Below are positions 61,253 through 64,000 of a DNA stretch of 64,000 nucleotides, piece by piece. The stretch lies in contig NZ_CP107954.1 in the NCBI RefSeq assembly GCF_036067295.1, forward strand, positions 1,736,001 through 1,800,000. The letters run 5' to 3'. The first letter of the stretch is position 1, and every line of letters starts with the position of its first letter. The notes beneath the pieces were generated by a model, which was not told the DNA's origin, searched no databases, and saw nothing but the letters and a program-made list of their open reading frames with translations. The DNA is from Kribbella sp. NBC_00382 (GTDB lineage Bacteria > Actinomycetota > Actinomycetes > Propionibacteriales > Kribbellaceae). Both the position numbers and the translations under genes were made by a program.

Positions 61253-62100
61253 GGCAACTGACCGTCGGACGGGTGGTCACCTACGCCGTCCTGATCGTGG
61301 CCGCGCTCGCGGTGATCTTCCCGGTGTACTACGTGATCGCGGGCTCGGTCATGTCGCCCGGCCAGATCTCGTCGTACCCGCCGGACCTGTTCCCGCACGG
61401 GCTCTTCACCGGCAACTACGAGGGCGCCAGTTCGTCCGGTACGCCGATCGGCCGGCAGTACCTGAACTCGATCCTGCAGACCTCGATCATCACGGTGGCC
61501 CAACTCGTCACCAGCGTGCTCGCGGCGTACGCGTTCGTCTTCATGAAGATGTGGGGCCGGACCGTACTGTTCGGGCTCTTCCTCGGCACCCTGATGGTGC
61601 CGTGGGAGTCGATCGTGCTGCCGAACTACCTGACCATCACCGGCTGGTCGATCGGCGGCGAGCGGCTGACCGCGTCGTACGCCGGAACCATGCTGGCGCT
61701 GGTGCTGCCGTTCCTGGCGAACGCGTTCGGGGTGTTCCTGCTGCGGCAGTCGTTCCTGCAGTTCCCGACCGAGTTGCGCGACGCGGCCACCATCGACGGT
61801 TGCGGGCACTGGCGGTTCATGCGCCGGATCCTGATCCCGCTGAACAAGCCGGCCCTGATGGCGGTCGGGCTGTACGTCTTCCTGGCCGCCTGGAACCAGT
61901 TCTTCTGGCCGTTGCTGATCGGCGACTCCGCGTCGCGGCGCACGCTGCAGATCGGGATCAGCCAGCTCAACGACGCCGAGGCGGCCGACCCCGGCCTGAT
62001 CCTGGCCGGCGTCACCTTGTCCATCCTTCCGACCCTGGCCATCGTGATCTTCGGCCAGCGTTTCATCGTCCGCGGCCTGACCGCGGGCGCGATCCGTTGA
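61249..62100 (+). CDS. ugpE: Glycerol-3-phosphate-type ABC permease UgpE-like
   Basis: A 283-residue partner permease. Six helices and the EAA loop RDAATIDGCGHWRFMRRILIPL. GTG 61249 overlaps the ugpA stop (GTGA, 61249-61252). As in the 16-19 kb importer, no ATPase is encoded here; a shared UgpC/MsiK ATPase is expected. Confidence 0.85.
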   Translation: MRQLTVGRVVTYAVLIVAALAVIFPVYYVIAGSVMSPGQISSYPPDLFPHGLFTGNYEGASSSGTPIGRQYLNSILQTSIITVAQLVTSVLAAYAFVFMKMWGRTVLFGLFLGTLMVPWESIVLPNYLTITGWSIGGERLTASYAGTMLALVLPFLANAFGVFLLRQSFLQFPTELRDAATIDGCGHWRFMRRILIPLNKPALMAVGLYVFLAAWNQFFWPLLIGDSASRRTLQIGISQLNDAEAADPGLILAGVTLSILPTLAIVIFGQRFIVRGLTAGAIR

Positions 62101-62117
62101 TGAGAAAGGCTTTAACG

Positions 62118-63527
62118 ATGCGATCTGTTCGACAACGGCGTACGGCGGCCGCCCTCTCCCTGCTCGCCGTGCTCGCCCTGGTGGCGACCGGCTGCGGCGG
62201 CTCTTCCGACAACGGCTCTTCGAGCAGCGGTGGCCAGGAGGCGCCGGGCGCTGACGCGCTGGACAAGGCCAGCGGGGTCACCAAGGTGACGTTCTGGCAC
62301 GGCATGAAGGGCGCCAACGGTGAGGCCGTCGACAAGCTGGTGAAGGCGTTCAACGCGGCCAACTCCGGCAAGATCGAGGTCACCGCGGTGTACCAGGGCG
62401 ACTACGACGAGACGATCACGAAGTACAAGACGTCCGTCCAGCAGGGCAGCACGCCCTCTGTGGTGCAGATCTACGACATCGGCTCGCGGTTCATGATCGA
62501 CTCCAAGCAGACCGTGCCGACGCAGAGCTTCGCCGACAAGGACGGCTACTCGCTCAGTACGATCGAGCCGAACATCGCGAACTACTACTCGATCGACGGC
62601 AAGCTCAACTCGATGCCGTTCAACACCTCGATGCCCTTGCTGTACATCAACAAGGAAGCCTTCGTGAAGGCCGGGCTCGACCCGCTGAAGCCGCCGACGA
62701 ACCTCGACGAGATCATGGAAGCGGCCAAGAAGCTCACCATCAAGCAGGGTGGCAAGACCGTCCAGTACGGCTTCAACGCGGCGATCTACGGCTGGTTCGT
62801 CGAGCAGCTGATCGCGCAGTCCGGGACCCAGTACTGCGACAACGACAACGGCCGCAAGGACCTCGCGACGCAGGTGAACTTCGCCGACGCCGAGGGCGTG
62901 AAGGTCGCGACCTGGTACCAGCAGATGGTCAAGCAGGGCCTGATGCCGAACACCGGCAAGAAGACCGACGACGCCCAGGCGGTGTTCAAGTCCGGCACCT
63001 CGGCGATGCACCTGGAGTCGACCGGCTCGCTGCGCGGCTACCTGGACGCGGCCAAGGGCAAGTTCACCGTCTTGACGGCCCCGTTCCCGAAGCTCTCCGC
63101 CGACAGCACCGGCGGCCCGATCATCGGCGGCGCCTCTCTGTGGGTCGATGGCCCGGGTCACTCGGACGCCGAGAAGCGCGCGTCGTGGGAGTTCGTGAAG
63201 TTCGCTTCGTCGCCGGAGCAGCAGGCTGCCTGGCACACGGGTACCGGCTACTTCCCGATCAACTCCAAGGCCCTGGACCTGCCGGCCGACAAGGCGTGGG
63301 TGGCGCAGTACCCGCAGTTCACCACCGCCATCACCCAACTCCACGACACCAAGCCCTCGAACGCCTCCTCAGGCTGCATCCTCGGCGTCATGCCCCAGGC
63401 CCGCAAAGCGGCCGAAGACGGCCTGGAGAAGGCCGTCCTCGGCACCGACCCGGCCAAGGCCATGAAAGACGCCGCCGACTCCATCAAGCCCCAAATCGAC
63501 CAGTACAACAAAACAGTCAAGAAGTAG
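62118..63527 (+). CDS. ugpB: UgpB-like substrate-binding lipoprotein
   Basis: A 469-residue binding lipoprotein with lipobox VATGC (Cys26) and a Ser/Gly-rich linker. Segments closely resemble E. coli UgpB: PFNTSMPLLYINKEAFVKAG, IIGGASLWV and AAWHTGTGYFPI. It should bind sn-glycerol 3-phosphate or glycerophosphodiesters. ATG 62118 has AAAGG upstream; an ATG at 62100 overlapping the ugpE stop is the alternative and would add six residues. Confidence 0.87.
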   Translation: MRSVRQRRTAAALSLLAVLALVATGCGGSSDNGSSSSGGQEAPGADALDKASGVTKVTFWHGMKGANGEAVDKLVKAFNAANSGKIEVTAVYQGDYDETITKYKTSVQQGSTPSVVQIYDIGSRFMIDSKQTVPTQSFADKDGYSLSTIEPNIANYYSIDGKLNSMPFNTSMPLLYINKEAFVKAGLDPLKPPTNLDEIMEAAKKLTIKQGGKTVQYGFNAAIYGWFVEQLIAQSGTQYCDNDNGRKDLATQVNFADAEGVKVATWYQQMVKQGLMPNTGKKTDDAQAVFKSGTSAMHLESTGSLRGYLDAAKGKFTVLTAPFPKLSADSTGGPIIGGASLWVDGPGHSDAEKRASWEFVKFASSPEQQAAWHTGTGYFPINSKALDLPADKAWVAQYPQFTTAITQLHDTKPSNASSGCILGVMPQARKAAEDGLEKAVLGTDPAKAMKDAADSIKPQIDQYNKTVKK

Positions 63528-63534
63528 CTGTCAT

Positions 63535-63561
63535 CGAGCGGCCGGGTCCCCCGGCCGCTCG
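63535..63561 (+). terminator. Strong GC hairpin after ugpB
   Basis: A perfect 12-base-pair stem with a 3-base loop (CGAGCGGCCGGG-TCC-CCCGGCCGCTCG), eight bases after the ugpB stop. No T-run. It should end the ugp operon. Confidence 0.8.
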
Positions 63562-63895
63562 AGTACTCCCCACGCGCCCTCCACTTCCGCTCCTACGTCA
63601 CTCCAGCTCCGGGACGCTCCCACCCACCCGTCCTTGAGAGCCGCGCTGACGCGCGATCTCTGCGCTCCGCTGACGCGCGTCTCCGGCGCTGCCGCGCGTC
63701 GTGCGCTGCCGCGCGAATTCGGCGCAGTTGAGCGTCGCGGGCACGCGGCCCCTCGTCAGACAGGGTGCGTCCCGACCGACAGGACATAGTCCGTTGATCA
63801 GCCGGCTACTGCGCTCAACTGGTCGGCGCTCCCGACCTCGCGACCGACTATGTCCTGTCAGTCGGCACACACCTTCAGGCTTCTGCGGTGGACGG
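63562..63895. other. Intergenic region without a convincing gene
   Basis: About 330 bases. The first half has short repeats of CTGACGCGCG and GCTGCCGCGCG types and a biased, low-complexity composition. The second half contains the inverted repeat described separately. Open frames here are rich in Arg, Ser and Gly and lack domain features, so I do not call a gene. Confidence 0.6.
63772..63865. repeat. 20-base inverted repeat with 54-base spacer
   Basis: Arms 63772-63791 and 63846-63865 share GACAGGACATAGTC and differ at one position. The geometry (about 20-25-base arms, 54-58-base spacer) resembles the two elements at 12.75 and 13.74 kb, although the sequence differs. It may be another small palindromic repeated element or a regulatory structure upstream of the gene at the window end. 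Confidence 0.65.
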
Positions 63896-64000
63896 ATGGT
63901 GCATCGAGAATTGGCTGAGGAGTACCCGGCCGAGCAACTGCCGATCCGGTGGGCTCACGAGCGAGGGGTTGCTCAGCAGGCGGCTGCGTTGGGGGCGCGG
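63896..64000 (+). CDS. 5' end of an unidentified gene
   Basis: The first 35 codons of a frame that runs off the window, beginning MVHRELAEEYPAEQLPIRW. Codons end mostly in G or C. The start is supported only by a weak GGTGGACGG. Too short to classify. Confidence 0.35.
   Translation, partial: MVHRELAEEYPAEQLPIRWAHERGVAQQAAALGAR

Noticed and set aside
63598..63870. Minus-strand open frame of 90 codons after the ugp operon
   Set aside because: Arg/Ser/Gly-rich low complexity, crosses the inverted repeat, and has no ribosome binding site.

Overview
The window reads as chromosomal DNA of a high-GC, soil-type actinobacterium. Coding is dense, stop/start overlaps of ATGA, GTGA and TGATG type are very common, GTG starts are frequent, and there are ECF sigma factors, a Ser/Thr kinase, DUF1707 and DUF4240 proteins and many CUT1 sugar transporters. 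Gene content (Nocardioidales, Kribbella-like) fits best, but the genus is an inference from style and not from a marker gene. No rRNA, tRNA, CRISPR array, prophage or intact insertion sequence was seen.

Layout. 0-3.7 kb: a GntR regulator, an exported phosphodiester glycosidase and a Gfo/Idh oxidoreductase. 3.7-9.8 kb: a six-gene, tightly coupled minus-strand catabolic operon (two FGGY kinases, a histidine phosphatase, a DeoR repressor, a D-2-hydroxyacid dehydrogenase and a glycerophosphodiesterase) preceded by a nested palindrome that looks like the DeoR operator. 9.8-13.85 kb: small unknown proteins, an exported GH43 arabinanase-like enzyme, and an AbiEi/DUF559-type gene bracketed by two pairs of inverted repeats. 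13.85-19.4 kb: an ABC sugar-type importer (binding protein plus two permeases) transcribed with a Tat-exported PhoD phosphatase and a discoidin-domain protein, behind a possible PHO box. 19.5-24.8 kb: a TenA-like protein without cysteine, two paralogous exported proteins, a membrane Ser/Thr kinase, an RNA polymerase sigma factor and a DUF4240 protein. 24.9-28.9 kb: a PEP-dependent dihydroxyacetone kinase operon, dhaK-dhaL-dhaM, in which DhaM is fused to HPr and a full enzyme I. 28.9-35.3 kb: cupin, acetyltransferase and YnfA proteins, then a cluster of five small membrane proteins built from winged-helix, DUF1707 and transmembrane-hairpin modules around an ECF sigma factor/putative anti-sigma pair.

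35.3-60.2 kb holds dispersed purine-biosynthesis genes: purS-purQ-(membrane phosphatase-like protein)-purL in one operon, then purC, purB and purD. Between them lie a PadR-controlled ABC exporter, a CDP-alcohol phosphotransferase, a tannase/feruloyl esterase with a divergent MmyB-type regulator, a FAD monooxygenase with a divergent TetR regulator, and a GT2-GtrA/GT39 glycosylation operon. A quinone-reductase-like dehydrogenase is paired with a second TetR regulator through a double operator. 60.3-63.5 kb is an ugpA-ugpE-ugpB-like transporter for glycerol 3-phosphate or glycerophosphodiesters, ended by a strong hairpin.

A theme of the window is scavenging of sugar alcohols and phosphodiesters: phosphodiester glycosidase, GDPD, PhoD, UgpB-type uptake, dihydroxyacetone kinase and FGGY kinases. 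The most unfamiliar piece is the winged-helix/DUF1707 membrane cluster at 30.4-35.3 kb. All functional statements are from reading the sequence and recalled family motifs; no search was run.
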